64,000 bases of DNA from Kitasatospora cheerisanensis KCTC 2395 (GTDB lineage Bacteria; Actinomycetota; Actinomycetes; Streptomycetales; Streptomycetaceae): the NCBI RefSeq assembly GCF_000696185.1, contig NZ_KK853997.1, positions 3,948,410 to 4,012,409 on the forward strand, in the 5' to 3' direction. The position numbers and the translations under genes were made by a program. The notes beneath the pieces were generated by a model that ran no database searches, was not told the origin of the DNA, and saw only the letters and a list, made by a program, of their open reading frames with translations. Positions 24,162 to 33,603 of the stretch are shown here, piece after piece (the stretch's first letter is position 1; each line of letters opens with the position of its first letter).

Positions 24162-25399
24162 CCGGACCGACCGCCGCCGACCAGGACCTGCTGCGCACCC
24201 TCGCGCCGCAGGTCCTGGCCGTGCTGCTGCGCCGCCACCCCGGCGCGTTCGACAGCTGCGAGGACGCGGTGCAGGAGGCCCTGCTCGCCGCCGCCTTGCA
24301 GTGGCCCGACCAGGGCCGGCCGGACAACCCGCGCGGCTGGCTGGTCACGGTGGCGTCCCGCCGGCTGGTCGACCTGGTGCGCGCCGACCGGGCCCGGCGC
24401 GAACGAGAGGAGCGGCTGTTCCTCGCCACCCCGCAGTCCGAACTGCTGGGCCGCCCGGCGGACGCCGGCCCCGAGGCGGACGGCGACGACTCGCTGGCGC
24501 TGCTGTTCCTGTGCTGCCACCCGGCGCTGACCGCGCCGAGCCGGATCGCGCTGACCCTGCGCGCCGTCGGCGGCCTGACCACGGCCCAGATCGCCGCCGC
24601 CTTCCTGGTGCCGGAGGCCACCATGGCGCAGCGGATCAGCCGCGCCAAGCAGACCATCCGCTCCTCCGGGCTGCGGTTCGCGCTGCCCGGCCCGGGCGAG
24701 ACGGTGGAGCGGCTGCGCGAGGTGCTGCAGGTGCTCTACCTGGTCTTCAACGAGGGCTACACGGCCACCTCCGGCGACGACCTGACGACCCCTCACCTGT
24801 CGGACGAGGCGATCCGGCTGACCAGGCTGCTGCACCGCCTGCTGCCCGCGGACGCCGAGGTGATGGGCCTGCTCGCGCTGATGCTGCTCACCGACGCCCG
24901 CCGCCCCGCCCGCACCGGCCCGGGCGGCGAACTGGTGCCGCTGGCCGAGCAGGACCGCTCGCGCTGGGACGGCGCGGCGATCGCCGAGGGCGTCGCGCTG
25001 GTCGAACGCGCGCTGCCGCACGGCCGGGTCGGCCCGTACCAGTTGCAGGCGGCGATCGCGGCGCTGCACGACGAGGCGCCGAGCGTGGCGGACACCGACT
25101 GGCCGCAGATCCTCGCCCTGTACGACCTGCTGGTGCGGGTCGCCCCCGGCCCGATGCCGGAGCTGGGCCGGGCGGTGGCGCTGGCGGAGGTGACCGGACC
25201 GGAGCTCGCGCTGAAGGAACTCGACGTGCTGGAGCCCGCGTTGGGCCGCCACCACCGCTTCCTCGCGGTGCGCGCCGAACTGCTGGCCCGCCGCGGCGAC
25301 CCGGCCGGCGCGGCGGAGGCCTTCCGCCGGGCGTCCGCCCTGGCGCCCAGCCTGCCGGAGCGCCGCTACCTCGCGGACCGCGCCCGGCGCACCTCCTAG
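24158..25399 (+). CDS. ECF sigma factor, ECF42 type, with C-terminal extension
   Basis: A 413-residue extracytoplasmic-function sigma factor. Region 2 holds FDSCEDAVQEALLAAALQWP and region 4 holds LTTAQIAAAFLVPEATMAQR. A long C-terminal part (residues ~180-413) forms the SnoaL-free, TPR-like domain typical of ECF42. There is no anti-sigma gene; the extension and the DGPF partner are thought to control activity. The GTG start overlaps the preceding stop by 4 nt. Its last codons overlap by 3 nt with the end of the convergent ROK regulator. Confidence 0.92.
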   Translation: MTGPTAADQDLLRTLAPQVLAVLLRRHPGAFDSCEDAVQEALLAAALQWPDQGRPDNPRGWLVTVASRRLVDLVRADRARREREERLFLATPQSELLGRPADAGPEADGDDSLALLFLCCHPALTAPSRIALTLRAVGGLTTAQIAAAFLVPEATMAQRISRAKQTIRSSGLRFALPGPGETVERLREVLQVLYLVFNEGYTATSGDDLTTPHLSDEAIRLTRLLHRLLPADAEVMGLLALMLLTDARRPARTGPGGELVPLAEQDRSRWDGAAIAEGVALVERALPHGRVGPYQLQAAIAALHDEAPSVADTDWPQILALYDLLVRVAPGPMPELGRAVALAEVTGPELALKELDVLEPALGRHHRFLAVRAELLARRGDPAGAAEAFRRASALAPSLPERRYLADRARRTS

Positions 25400-26571
25400 C
25401 CGGCGACGGCCGCAGCCACCGCGGCGTCGACGGCCCCGTACAGCTCGGAGCGCAGGCCGAGCCGGCTGGCCCGGATCTCGACCGCCTCGGCGACGGCCGG
25501 CTGGGCGTAGCGGTCGACGGACTCCCGGATGCCGTGGATCAACGGCGCGCCGGCCAGGCCGAGTTCGCCGCCGATGACGATGGCGGCGGGGTTGAGGCAG
25601 TTGACCAGGTCGGCGAGGACGCGGCCGATGGTGCGGCCCGCCTCGCCGATGACCCGGGCCGCCGCGGGGACGGCCGCGAGCTCGCCCAGCGGGGGCAGTT
25701 CCACCGACTCGCGGGCGCCTGGGCTGAGCACGTGGGCCAGCCGGCGGCGGACCTCGACGATGGAGGCGACCGACTCCAGGCAGCCGCGGTTGCCGCAGCG
25801 GCACCAGGTGCCGGTGTCGGGGAGCTGGATGTGGCCGATCTCGCCGGAGATGCCGCTCGCGCCGCGGTAGATCCGGCCGTCGAGCAGCAGCCCGGCGCCG
25901 ATGCCGGTGGACGCCTTCACGTAGATCAGGTCGTTGACGGCCTGCCCGTCGCTGTGGGCGCGTTCGCCGCGGGCGCCCATCTCGGCGTCGTTGCCGACCG
26001 TGACGGGACGGCCGAAGAGCCGGCCGAGTTCGGCGGCGGGGTCCATGCCGATCCACTGGGAGAGGGTGGAGGGGGCGCGGACCACGTTGGTGCGGGTGTC
26101 GAGGGCGCCGGGGATGCCGGCGGCGACGGCGGTGATCGCGTCGAGGGTGTGCCCGGCGGCGGCCAGCGCCCGGTCGGCGAGGGTGCGGGCGGCGTCCAGG
26201 ACCTCGCGCGGGTGGTTGTCGACGTCGAGGTGGGCGGTGGCCTCGCCGAGCAGGGCGCCGGTGGTGTCGGCGACGGCGGCGGTGACGTGGGTGTGCCCGA
26301 AGTCGAAGGCCAGCACGAGGGCGTGGGCGCGGCGCAGGGTGACGGCGGCGGCCCGGCGGCCGCGTCCGGTGGCGGTGGTGGCGGTGGTTTCGCCGGCGAG
26401 TCCTTCGTCGAGCAGGTCGGTGACGGCGCTGCTGACGGCGGAGCGGGAGAGCCCGGTGAGCCGGCTGATCTCGGCGCGGCTGAGCGTGCCGTGCTCGCCG
26501 AGGACGGCGAGCAGGGTGGCCCGGGTGCGCAGGCGGCGGGCCGAGGGAGCCGGGTTGGCGGGGGCGGTCAT
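25396..26571 (-). CDS. ROK-family transcriptional regulator
   Basis: A 391-residue repressor with an N-terminal winged helix (LSRAEISRLTGLSRSAVSSA) and a sugar-kinase-like ROK domain. The ROK part shows DFGHTHVTAAVADTTG, GIGAGLLLDGRIYRG, and the zinc/ROK signature GEIGHIQLPDTGTWCRCGNRGCLE with three cysteines. It probably senses a sugar or phosphosugar. ATG at 26571 lies 7 nt after TACCGT and is likely leaderless. It is divergent from a small unknown gene; the shared region may contain its operator. No sugar-uptake genes are adjacent. Confidence 0.92.
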   Translation of the reverse strand: MTAPANPAPSARRLRTRATLLAVLGEHGTLSRAEISRLTGLSRSAVSSAVTDLLDEGLAGETTATTATGRGRRAAAVTLRRAHALVLAFDFGHTHVTAAVADTTGALLGEATAHLDVDNHPREVLDAARTLADRALAAAGHTLDAITAVAAGIPGALDTRTNVVRAPSTLSQWIGMDPAAELGRLFGRPVTVGNDAEMGARGERAHSDGQAVNDLIYVKASTGIGAGLLLDGRIYRGASGISGEIGHIQLPDTGTWCRCGNRGCLESVASIVEVRRRLAHVLSPGARESVELPPLGELAAVPAAARVIGEAGRTIGRVLADLVNCLNPAAIVIGGELGLAGAPLIHGIRESVDRYAQPAVAEAVEIRASRLGLRSELYGAVDAAVAAAVAG

Positions 26572-26751
26572 GCGGGGAACGGTAGCGGACCGCGACCGGA
26601 TATACACCGTTGAACGGATTATTTGACAGACGACTTGTCCTCTTGACGGAGGAATTGGCCTATACCTATGGTCGAGGTCAACTGCCCGTCGTCCGGGGAG
26701 CAGCAGCACCTCATGTGCCGGTACGGGAACGCGCCGGGAGAGGAAAGGCCG

Positions 26752-26979
26752 ATGAACGCCATCCAGAGCCGCCATCGCTGGTGCGTCGAGATTCCGCACG
26801 CCAACGAGGTCCGCTCCGGCCGCCACCTGTTCATCGTGGACGCCGCCGCCGAGGACGACGCCCGCCGGGCCGCCATCGAACGCGCCGAGTCGGCCGAGGC
26901 CCGCCGCCACCGCCGCGACGCCGCCCTGGACCTGGCCCAGGTCACCGTGGTCCACCTCGGCCTGCTGCGCACGCACTGA
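26752..26979 (+). CDS. Small unknown protein (75 residues)
   Basis: I do not recognise this family. It starts MNAIQSRHRWCVEIPHANEV and is followed by a charged helical region rich in Arg, Ala and Glu. No membrane segment or metal motif is visible. AGGAAAGG precedes the ATG at 26752. A promoter with TTGACG (26645) and TATGGT (26669), 18 bp apart, would give a ~75-nt leader. GC3 is strong and a terminator follows the stop, so it is a real single gene. An in-frame ATG at 26668 overlaps the promoter and is less likely. Confidence 0.72.
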   Translation: MNAIQSRHRWCVEIPHANEVRSGRHLFIVDAAAEDDARRAAIERAESAEARRHRRDAALDLAQVTVVHLGLLRTH

Positions 26980-26992
26980 GTCCACGCGCCCC

Positions 26993-27034
26993 CGATCCCC
27001 CGACGGCCCGCCGGCCGCCGGGGGATCGCGTTTT
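26993..27034 (+). terminator. Terminator of the 75-residue protein gene
   Basis: CGATCCCCCG (26993-27002) pairs with CGGGGGATCG (27019-27028), followed by CGTTTTCC. Confidence 0.75.
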
Positions 27035-27089
27035 CCGCCCCGCCCTCCCCGCCCGCCCGGCACCGGCACCGGCCGCCCGGAACAGGGGT

Positions 27090-27144
27090 GTGACTTCACC
27101 CGACCGAATTTGTATGCTTCGCTGACCCTCTACAGCACTGTAGA
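27090..27144 (+). promoter_or_regulatory. LCP gene promoter with 16-bp palindrome
   Basis: GTGACT (27090) and TATGCT (27113-27118) are spaced 17 bp. A perfect palindrome TCTACAG-CA-CTGTAGA follows at 27129-27144, about where transcription begins, a typical repressor position. Confidence 0.5.
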
Positions 27145-27190
27145 AGTTCGAGTCGGCGCCCGAGCCGACCGCAACCGGGAAGGGTGCGTC

Positions 27191-28705
27191 ATGTCTGCAC
27201 GCAGGGCGGGGGCCCACAGCACCGGAGCCGGGCGCGGCCGCCGGATCCGGCGGATCGCCCTGTGGACCACCGCCGGCGTCGCCGCCCTCTCCGTCACCGC
27301 CGGCGGCCTGGTCTACTACCGCCTCAACGGCAACCTGAGCACCTTCGACAGCTCCGGCGTCAGCAAGGACCGCCCGGACGCCGCCGGCGCCGACGCCCAG
27401 GGCCGCGTCCCGGTCAACCTGCTGCTGATCGGCTCCGACTCGCGGGCCGGCGCCAACAAGGACCTCGGCGGCGGCCAGGACGGCGGCGCCCGCTCGGACA
27501 CCGCGATCCTGCTGCACGTCTACGCCGACCACAAGCACGCCGTCGGCGTCTCCGTCCCGCGCGACTCGCTGGTCGCCGTCCCGCCCTGCATGCTGCCGAA
27601 CAAGACCTGGACCAAGCCGCAGGCCTCCGCCATGTTCAACAGCGCCTTCTCGGTCGGCGACACCGACCAGGGCAACCCGGCCTGCACCCAGAACACCGTC
27701 GAGAAGCTCACCGGACTGCGCGTCGACCACACCATGGTGATCAACTTCCAGGGCTTCGCCGACATGACCAAGGCCGTCGGCGGCGTCGACGTCTGCCTGC
27801 CCAAGCCGGTCTACGAGGGCGACCTCGACCCCAACCTCGGGCACCGCGGCAAGGTCCTCTTCAACCAGGGCCACCAGAAGATCTCCGGCCAGGCCGCCCT
27901 GGACTACGTCCGGATCCGGCACGGCCTCGGCGACGGCTCCGACATCGGGCGCACCAAGCGCCAGCAGGCCTTCCTCTCCTCGCTGATCAAGGAGGTCAAG
28001 GCGCAGGGCATGAACCCGGTGACGCTGCTGCCGCTGGCCGACGCCCTCACCAAGTCGCTCACCGTCGACGAGGGCCTCGGCTCCGCGCAGAAGCTCGTCG
28101 ACTTCGCGATGTCCCTCAAGGACATCGACCTGCACGACATCAAGTTCCTCACCGTGCCGTGGCGCTACCAGGGCGAACGGGTCGCCCTGGTGCACCCCGA
28201 CGCCGACCAGCTGTGGGCCGCCCTCAAGGCCGACCGCACCCTCGACGGCCAGGACACCGCCGGCGCCGCCGCCCCCACGCCCTCCGCCACCGCCGCCCCG
28301 ACCACCAGCCAGGCCCCCGCCAAGGTCGACGGCACCGGCGTCCGGGTCACCGTCTACAACGGCACCGACGCCGCCGGACTGACCGCCCGGGCCGCCGAAG
28401 CGCTGGAGGCCTCCGGCTTCACCGTCGCCGGCCGCGCCAACGCCGCCTCCCGCACCCACGCCACCACCCTCGTCGAGTACGGGCCCGGCGAGAAGGCCAA
28501 GGCCGAGAAGGTCGCCGCGCTGTTCCCCGGCGCCACCCTGCAGGCCGGCAGCCGCGCCGGCATCAACCTCACCCTCGGCGCCGACTACGCGGCCGGCAAC
28601 GGCACCACCGCCGCCCCGCCGCTGCCCACCGGCCCGCTCCCCACCAGCGTCAGCCAGGCCCGCTCCGCCGACGACGACGCCTGCGCCGACCTCACCTACG
28701 GCTGA
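27191..28705 (+). CDS. LCP-family cell-wall polymer ligase (LytR-CpsA-Psr) with LytR_C domain
   Basis: A 504-residue membrane-anchored phosphotransferase that attaches teichoic acids or other glycopolymers to peptidoglycan. There is one N-terminal membrane segment after a basic stretch. The LCP domain shows VNLLLIGSDSRAG, GARSDTAILLHVYADHKHAV, SVPRDSLVAVPPC and DYVRIRHGLGDGSDIGRTKR; the conserved Arg and Asp residues are present. A Pro/Ala/Thr-rich linker leads to a C-terminal LytR_C domain (VRVTVYNGTDAAGLTARAAE). GGGAAGG lies 7 nt before ATG. A palindrome in the promoter suggests specific repression. Streptomycetes encode many LCP proteins. Confidence 0.93.
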   Translation: MSARRAGAHSTGAGRGRRIRRIALWTTAGVAALSVTAGGLVYYRLNGNLSTFDSSGVSKDRPDAAGADAQGRVPVNLLLIGSDSRAGANKDLGGGQDGGARSDTAILLHVYADHKHAVGVSVPRDSLVAVPPCMLPNKTWTKPQASAMFNSAFSVGDTDQGNPACTQNTVEKLTGLRVDHTMVINFQGFADMTKAVGGVDVCLPKPVYEGDLDPNLGHRGKVLFNQGHQKISGQAALDYVRIRHGLGDGSDIGRTKRQQAFLSSLIKEVKAQGMNPVTLLPLADALTKSLTVDEGLGSAQKLVDFAMSLKDIDLHDIKFLTVPWRYQGERVALVHPDADQLWAALKADRTLDGQDTAGAAAPTPSATAAPTTSQAPAKVDGTGVRVTVYNGTDAAGLTARAAEALEASGFTVAGRANAASRTHATTLVEYGPGEKAKAEKVAALFPGATLQAGSRAGINLTLGADYAAGNGTTAAPPLPTGPLPTSVSQARSADDDACADLTYG

Positions 28706-28737
28706 CCGGCACTCGACCACCACGGGGGACAGCAGCG

Positions 28738-29354
28738 ATGCACCCGCTCTCCGGCCACGGCCCCACCCAGCAGGACCGCGCCGACTTCGAGTACGCCCTC
28801 GGCCGGGCCCTCGCCGACCCCGCCGTACGCGCCGCCCTGGCCGGCGACGCCCCGCAGGCCGCCCGGCTGCGCGCGCTGGCCCGGCAGCACACCGCGGAGA
28901 TCCTCGCCGCCGCCGAACCCGAGTACCTGACGTACCGCCGGCTCCGCGACGCCGCACCCGACCGGCAGCTCCCCGCCGCCGCCCCGACGACCGGCTGTCC
29001 GGCTGGTTCGGCGCGCTGGCGCTGGTGGTGCCGATCGTCACCGGCAGCGCCGCCGCCGTGTTCTTCCTGCTCGGCGCCGTCATCGGCCCGTCCCGACCGC
29101 ACCACGCCCTCGCCGACGCGCTGCGCACCGCCGCCTGGTCCACCGTCGCCGCGGCCGTCGCCAGCGCGCTGATCGGCCTGCTCGGCCTGCTGTTCAGCGC
29201 CGCCCGCCAGCGCACCGCCCCGCCCGGCGACCCGCAGCACGCCCAGGACCTGGCCGCCGCCCGCACCGCCTGGCGCACCGCCCTGCTGCACCGCGGCCTG
29301 GTCCCGTTCCTGCTCGCCGGGCTGCACGCGGCCGACGCCGGGCGCGACGCCTGA
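28738..29354 (+). pseudogene. Small two-span membrane protein, frameshifted in this sequence
   Basis: The ATG at 28738 opens a hydrophilic helical region (about 80 residues, FEYALGRALADPAVRAALAG). The frame then breaks in CCCC at 28982-28985. In the next frame the protein continues as DDRLSGWFGALALVVPIVTG with two membrane segments and a soluble tail ending at 29354. Inserting one C gives a 205-residue protein. The family is unknown to me. It follows the LCP gene by 32 nt and probably belongs to its operon, so a cell-envelope role is possible. The indel is most likely a base-calling artefact. Confidence 0.65.
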
Positions 29355-29483
29355 CGCTCCATCAACTCCGCTCCCGGACCGGTTAGTTCCACTTCGATCG
29401 GCTGCCGGGTGCGCCGGTAGCATGCCCGGTCGGCCGCCGCACGGCCGACCGGACCCTGTGCCCGCGAGGAGAAAGCCCGGACG

Positions 29484-30824
29484 ATGGACGTACGACTCCC
29501 CACCCCCGCGCCGCCCGCGGGCTGCCCCGCCCACGGCGCCCGGGTGCCGCTGTACGGGCCCGAGTTCGCCGCCGACCCGCAGGCCTACTACGCCCACCTG
29601 CGGACCTTCGGGCCGGCCGCACCGGTGGAGCTCGCGCCCGGCGTCGAGGCCACCCTGGTCACCGACTACGCCACCGCGCTGCGCCTGCTCCAGGACCCGG
29701 CGACCTTCCGCAAGGACCCGCGCCGCTGGCGGGCCCTGTCCGAGGGCCGGATCCCCGCCGACAGCCCGGTGCTGCCGCTGCTCGGCCCGCGCCCCAACTG
29801 CATGTTCACCGACGGCGCCGAGCACCTGCGGCTGCGCCGCGCGGTCACCGACTGCATGGCCCGGATCGACCCGCGCCGCCTCGCCCGCACCACCCGGCAG
29901 GTCTCCGACTTCCTGATCTCCCGGTTCGCCGAGCAGGGCTCCGCCGACCTGCTGGCCGCCTACGCCCGGCAGCTGCCACTGTTCGTCTTCAACGAACTGT
30001 TCGGCTGCACCGCCGAGATCGGCGACCGGGTGCTGTTCGGCATCTCCGGCATGTTCGACGGGGTGAACGCCGAACAGGCCGCCCAGGTGCTGTTCGGCGC
30101 CGTCGGCGAACTCGTCGCCCTCAAGCGGTCCCGGCCCGGCGACGACGTCACCTCCTGGCTGATGGCCCATCATCAGCGGTTGAACGACGAGGAGATGGTC
30201 CACCAGCTGGCCCTGCTGCTGGGCGCCGGGGCCGAGCCGCTCGGCAACCTGATCGGCAACACCCTGCACCGCCGGCTCACCGACGACGCCTACCTCAAGG
30301 CCGGCGGCCTCACCGACGAGGCGATCGACGACACCCTGTGGGACAACCCGCCGATCACCAACCTGGCACCGCACTACCCCGTCACCGACCTGAACCTCGG
30401 CGGGCAGCGGGTCCGGGCCGGCGAGCTGGTGCTGGTCGGCTTCGCCGCCGCCAACACCGGCCCCGAACTGCGCGCCCGCCGCCAGGCCGGCAGCCGCGCC
30501 TACCTGTCGTGGAGCGCCGGACCGCACGCCTGCCCGTCCAAGGACCCGGCGCTGCACATCACCATGACCGCGCTGGACAACCTCTTCCAGCAGCTGCCCG
30601 ACCTCGAACTGGCCGTTCCCGAAGCCTCGTTGAGCTGGCGGCCGGGCCCGTTCAACCGCGCCCTGGTCGCCCTCCCGGCCCGCTTCACCCCGGCCTCACC
30701 CAGCGCCGCCCCGGCCCCCGCCGCACCCACCGTGGCCACCGCGCCCGCGACGCCGGAAGTCCCGTCCGCGCCCGCCGGGAAGCCCGGCCGGTGGAGCCAG
30801 TTCCTCAGCTGGCTGACCGGCTGA
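29484..30824 (+). CDS. Cytochrome P450, CYP157-like, lacking the ExxR motif
   Basis: A 446-residue P450. The heme loop reads YLSWSAGPHACPSKDPA, with the axial Cys in an altered FGxGxHxCxG setting (Pro follows the Cys). The K-helix, where other P450s have ExxR, reads AIDDTLWDNPPITN: neither Glu nor Arg is in place. The I-helix LLLGAGAEPLGNLIGNTL lacks the usual AGxxT threonine. This combination is known from the CYP157 family of streptomycetes, usually linked to conservon operons (sensor kinase, roadblock protein, GTPase); none of those is here. A Pro/Ala linker ends in GRWSQFLSWLTG. The ribosome site GAGGAG lies ~13 nt before ATG. Electron donors and substrate unknown. Confidence 0.85.
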   Translation: MDVRLPTPAPPAGCPAHGARVPLYGPEFAADPQAYYAHLRTFGPAAPVELAPGVEATLVTDYATALRLLQDPATFRKDPRRWRALSEGRIPADSPVLPLLGPRPNCMFTDGAEHLRLRRAVTDCMARIDPRRLARTTRQVSDFLISRFAEQGSADLLAAYARQLPLFVFNELFGCTAEIGDRVLFGISGMFDGVNAEQAAQVLFGAVGELVALKRSRPGDDVTSWLMAHHQRLNDEEMVHQLALLLGAGAEPLGNLIGNTLHRRLTDDAYLKAGGLTDEAIDDTLWDNPPITNLAPHYPVTDLNLGGQRVRAGELVLVGFAAANTGPELRARRQAGSRAYLSWSAGPHACPSKDPALHITMTALDNLFQQLPDLELAVPEASLSWRPGPFNRALVALPARFTPASPSAAPAPAAPTVATAPATPEVPSAPAGKPGRWSQFLSWLTG

Positions 30825-30975
30825 ACGCCTGTGTTCGAGACCGGTGCTGACCTCCCGTCACCGCCGGGCGAATACCCCCGTGCAAGTGTTCGTACGCGTC
30901 CACTAGCATTCCCCGCGCCCACCGGGCGGCGTTCGTCCGGAACGCCGCCGGGGGCTCCAAGGGGAGATCACCACG

Positions 30976-32382
30976 TTGAACAGAACTCCGGCCGCACGCA
31001 TCCGTGCGGCCCTCGCCTCGGCCGTCACGGCCGGCCTCGCCCTGCTCACCGTCGCCACGCCCGCGCACGCGGCCGGCGGCGCCCCGACGACGCCGACCGA
31101 CCTGTACAACGACTACCAGGCGTGCTCCACCGACCAGGCCCGGCCGTACTACGGCACCGGCCGCGCGGGGATCACCGTCGAAGGAATCCCGGGCCACACC
31201 GACTCCGGTGTCCAGTGGGTCACCGCGCAGTACCGCGCCTGGCCGCTCTCCGACCCGACCCAGGTCGTCACCGCCGAGCGCCCGTACTCGACCGTCGGCA
31301 ACGAGGCGGTCGCCACCATCGGCGGCTACAACAACCCGCTGCGCGACGGCGAGACCTACGCCTGGCAGGCACGGACCCTCGACCCGGCCGGCGGCGCCGC
31401 CTCCGACTGGACGGCCCCCTGCTACGTCGCCACCGACGACACCTTCCCCGACGCCGAGCCGACCGTCAGCTCGCCCAACTACCCGGCGGGGCAGGCCAAC
31501 CAGGGCGGCGCCCCGATCACCCTGAACTTCGGCGCCAACGGCGTGAGCGACCTCGCCGGCTACGCGTTCACCTGGTCCGGCTCGTTCCCGATCGCCGGCG
31601 GCGCGACCATCGGCGACCACGGCATCCCGGTCTACCACGACCCGTTCGAGACCAGCCCGAACTACTTCGTCCGGGCGACCTCGCTCGGCGGCCCGGCCAC
31701 CGTCAGCGTGATCCCGCCGAACAACAGCGGCTTCCTGATGCTGCGGGTGGCCGGCCTGGACCGCTCGCTCAACATGGGCCCGGCCACCACCTACTACATC
31801 TCGGTCAAGCGGGACGCCCCGACCGTCACCAAGGTCTCCAACTCGCCGCAGTACGGCAAGGACGCGACCTTCAAGCTCACCCCCGACCCGGGCGTGCAGG
31901 CCGTGAGCCCGGTCGTCAGCTACACCGTCCGCCACCTCGGCCAGACCCAGACGGAGACCACCGTCCCGGCCTCGGCCGCCGGCATCGCCGAGCTGAAGGT
32001 CACCCTGAACAGCCCGTACGGCGAGTCCCTGCTCGTCACCTCCACCAGCGCCAACGGCTGGGTCAGCCAGCAGGAGTGGTGGCGCACCGACGGCGACGCC
32101 GCCGCGCCGACCGTCACCTCCGACGTCTACCCCGAGGACGCCGCGGGCGGCGGCGTGGGCGTGCCCGGCACCTTCACCTTCGCCCCGAAGCTCAAGGGCG
32201 CCGTCAGCTACACCTACTCCTTCAACTGGAGTGCGGAGACCACCGTCCCGGCCGGCGGCCGCGGCGAGGCGAAGATCTCCTGGACCCCGACCGAGAGCGG
32301 CTGGTACGCCCTCGAAGTCCACGGCACCACCAAGGACGGCCTGCAGACGCCCCCGGCGTACTACTACTTCACCGTCAACTGA
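30976..32382 (+). CDS. Secreted protein of ~440 residues with Ig/Fn3-like repeats, unknown function
   Basis: A 468-residue exported protein. The signal peptide ends in LLTVATPAHA, cleaved after residue ~33. The mature part is rich in Thr, Ser, Tyr and Asn with repeated beta-sandwich-like segments (YAWQARTLDPAGGAASDWTA, AVSYTYSFNWSAET, SGWYALEVHGTTKDG). Similar short motifs occur in Fn3-type cell-surface proteins. No anchor or catalytic motif is seen, so it is likely released or wall-bound. TTG at 30976 follows AGGGGAG by about 9 nt. A strong terminator follows the stop. It stands alone; function unknown. Confidence 0.82.
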   Translation: MNRTPAARIRAALASAVTAGLALLTVATPAHAAGGAPTTPTDLYNDYQACSTDQARPYYGTGRAGITVEGIPGHTDSGVQWVTAQYRAWPLSDPTQVVTAERPYSTVGNEAVATIGGYNNPLRDGETYAWQARTLDPAGGAASDWTAPCYVATDDTFPDAEPTVSSPNYPAGQANQGGAPITLNFGANGVSDLAGYAFTWSGSFPIAGGATIGDHGIPVYHDPFETSPNYFVRATSLGGPATVSVIPPNNSGFLMLRVAGLDRSLNMGPATTYYISVKRDAPTVTKVSNSPQYGKDATFKLTPDPGVQAVSPVVSYTVRHLGQTQTETTVPASAAGIAELKVTLNSPYGESLLVTSTSANGWVSQQEWWRTDGDAAAPTVTSDVYPEDAAGGGVGVPGTFTFAPKLKGAVSYTYSFNWSAETTVPAGGRGEAKISWTPTESGWYALEVHGTTKDGLQTPPAYYYFTVN

Positions 32383-32395
32383 CCCACCCCGAACC

Positions 32396-32427
32396 CCCGG
32401 AGGGACGCCCGCGCGCGTCCCTCCGGG
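32396..32427 (+). terminator. Terminator of the secreted protein gene
   Basis: CCCGGAGGGACGC and GCGTCCCTCCGGG form a perfect 13-bp stem with a 6-nt loop, 13 nt after the stop codon. Confidence 0.8.
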
Positions 32428-32527
32428 ACCGGAGACGGATCTCCGCGATCCGGTGCCGGGTCGAGCGGCGTAGAGATCCTTCGTGCAGAGTCGAGCAACA
32501 ATGCCCCGTTCCCCGAAGGAGCCGGCG

Positions 32528-33326
32528 ATGGCCAGCAGTTCCGCGCCCACCCCGCCGGCGCCGTCCGCCCCCCGCACCGCCCGCGGCCTCCACGCCCTGC
32601 TTACCCCGGGCCCGGCCGCCGGCCCGCTCACCCTCCACCTCCTCGGCTGGGCCCGGAGCCTGGACGCCGCCGAACGCGCCCTCCGCGACAGCGCCGCCAC
32701 CGCGACCGACCCGCGGACGGTCGGCCGCGCCGCCGCCCTGCTGACGGCCGCCGAGGCCGCCACCGTCCTCGCCGCCCGCGACGCCGGGTCCGGCACCACC
32801 CTCGCCGTGGTCTCCGCCCTGGTCCCGGGCCTGGCCGCCGAAGCGACCGCCGCCCTCGGCCACCCCGTCGCCCCCGCCCCGCGCACGGAACGCCTCCGCG
32901 CCACCCTGGTCGCCCAATTCTCGCGACTGGTCAGCGGATTCGCCCCGCACCCCGGCAACCCCCTGCGGACACTCCCCCGGCTGGTCACCGACCCGGTCCT
33001 CACCACCGCCGATCCGGAGGTCCAGCAGCTCGCCAAGTCCGCCCTGGCCGCCGCCGACGAACTCCACCGCCGCATCGCCGAGTTCCCCACCGGCCCGAGC
33101 GCCCGCCGCCTCGCCGCCGCCTACGAGACCCTCTACGCCACCGCCGCCTGCCTCACCCTGCTGCCCCCGACCCGCTCCGCCTGCACGCCGCCCTCCGCGC
33201 CCTCCTGCTCCGCCTCCTCCCCCTCCTCGACGAACCCGCTCCCTCCTCGCCCCGCACCCCGCCGAGGAACTCCTCGCCACCCACCTCGCCACCGGAGCCC
33301 CCCTGCTCCCGCTCTCCACACTCTGA
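32528..33326 (+). pseudogene. Unknown helical protein, frameshifted twice in this sequence
   Basis: ATG at 32528 follows GAAGGAG by 6 nt. The product is Ala/Leu-rich and helical (SLDAAERALRDSAATATDPR). Coding signal continues through two frame changes. One is at CCCCC (33164-33168), after which it reads PLRLHAALRALLLRLLPLLD. The second is at CCCC (33250-33253), after which it reads HPAEELLATHLATGAPLLPL and stops at 33326. One extra C at each site gives a 266-residue protein. I do not recognise the family. The two indels fit the homopolymer pattern seen elsewhere in the window. It is followed by a bidirectional terminator. Confidence 0.6.
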
Positions 33327-33339
33327 CGGGAAGCACGAA

Positions 33340-33368
33340 AAAGCCCCAGGTCAGTGACCTGGGGCTTT
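33340..33368. terminator. Bidirectional terminator (tRNA-Gly / upstream gene)
   Basis: AAAGCCCCAGGTC and GACCTGGGGCTTT form a 13-bp perfect stem with an AGT loop. A-rich DNA on the left gives a U-tract for tRNA-Gly on the minus strand. Confidence 0.88.
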
Positions 33369-33375
33369 CTGCTGG

Positions 33376-33446
33376 AGCGGGCGACGAGAATCGAACTCGC
33401 GCTCTAAGCTTGGGAAGCTCATGTTCTACCATTAAACTACGCCCGC
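33376..33446 (-). tRNA. tRNA-Gly(TCC)
   Basis: On the minus strand acceptor arms GCGGGCG / CGCCCGC are closed with a T discriminator. The anticodon loop CTTCCCA carries TCC, the D-loop reads AATGGTA and the T-arm GAGTTCGATTCTC. CCA is encoded at 33375-33373. The length of 71 nt is normal for tRNA-Gly. Confidence 0.96.
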
Positions 33447-33603
33447 AGCTGACGGGCCGTCAGGGACGGCTCGATCAAGGACCACTGTACCCCATCGGGT
33501 GGGGCGCGAGGTGCAGGGTTTCGGGGGGCGGCGAGCCTCTCCGGGTGGTGTCCGGTAGATCCCCTAATGTGACGCTGTCGGCGGAACTGTGGGAAGGGGA
33601 CCG

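Noticed and set aside
30805..33090. 761-codon minus-strand ORF opposite the secreted protein
   Set aside because: Antisense of the secreted-protein gene; no domain and shadow composition.
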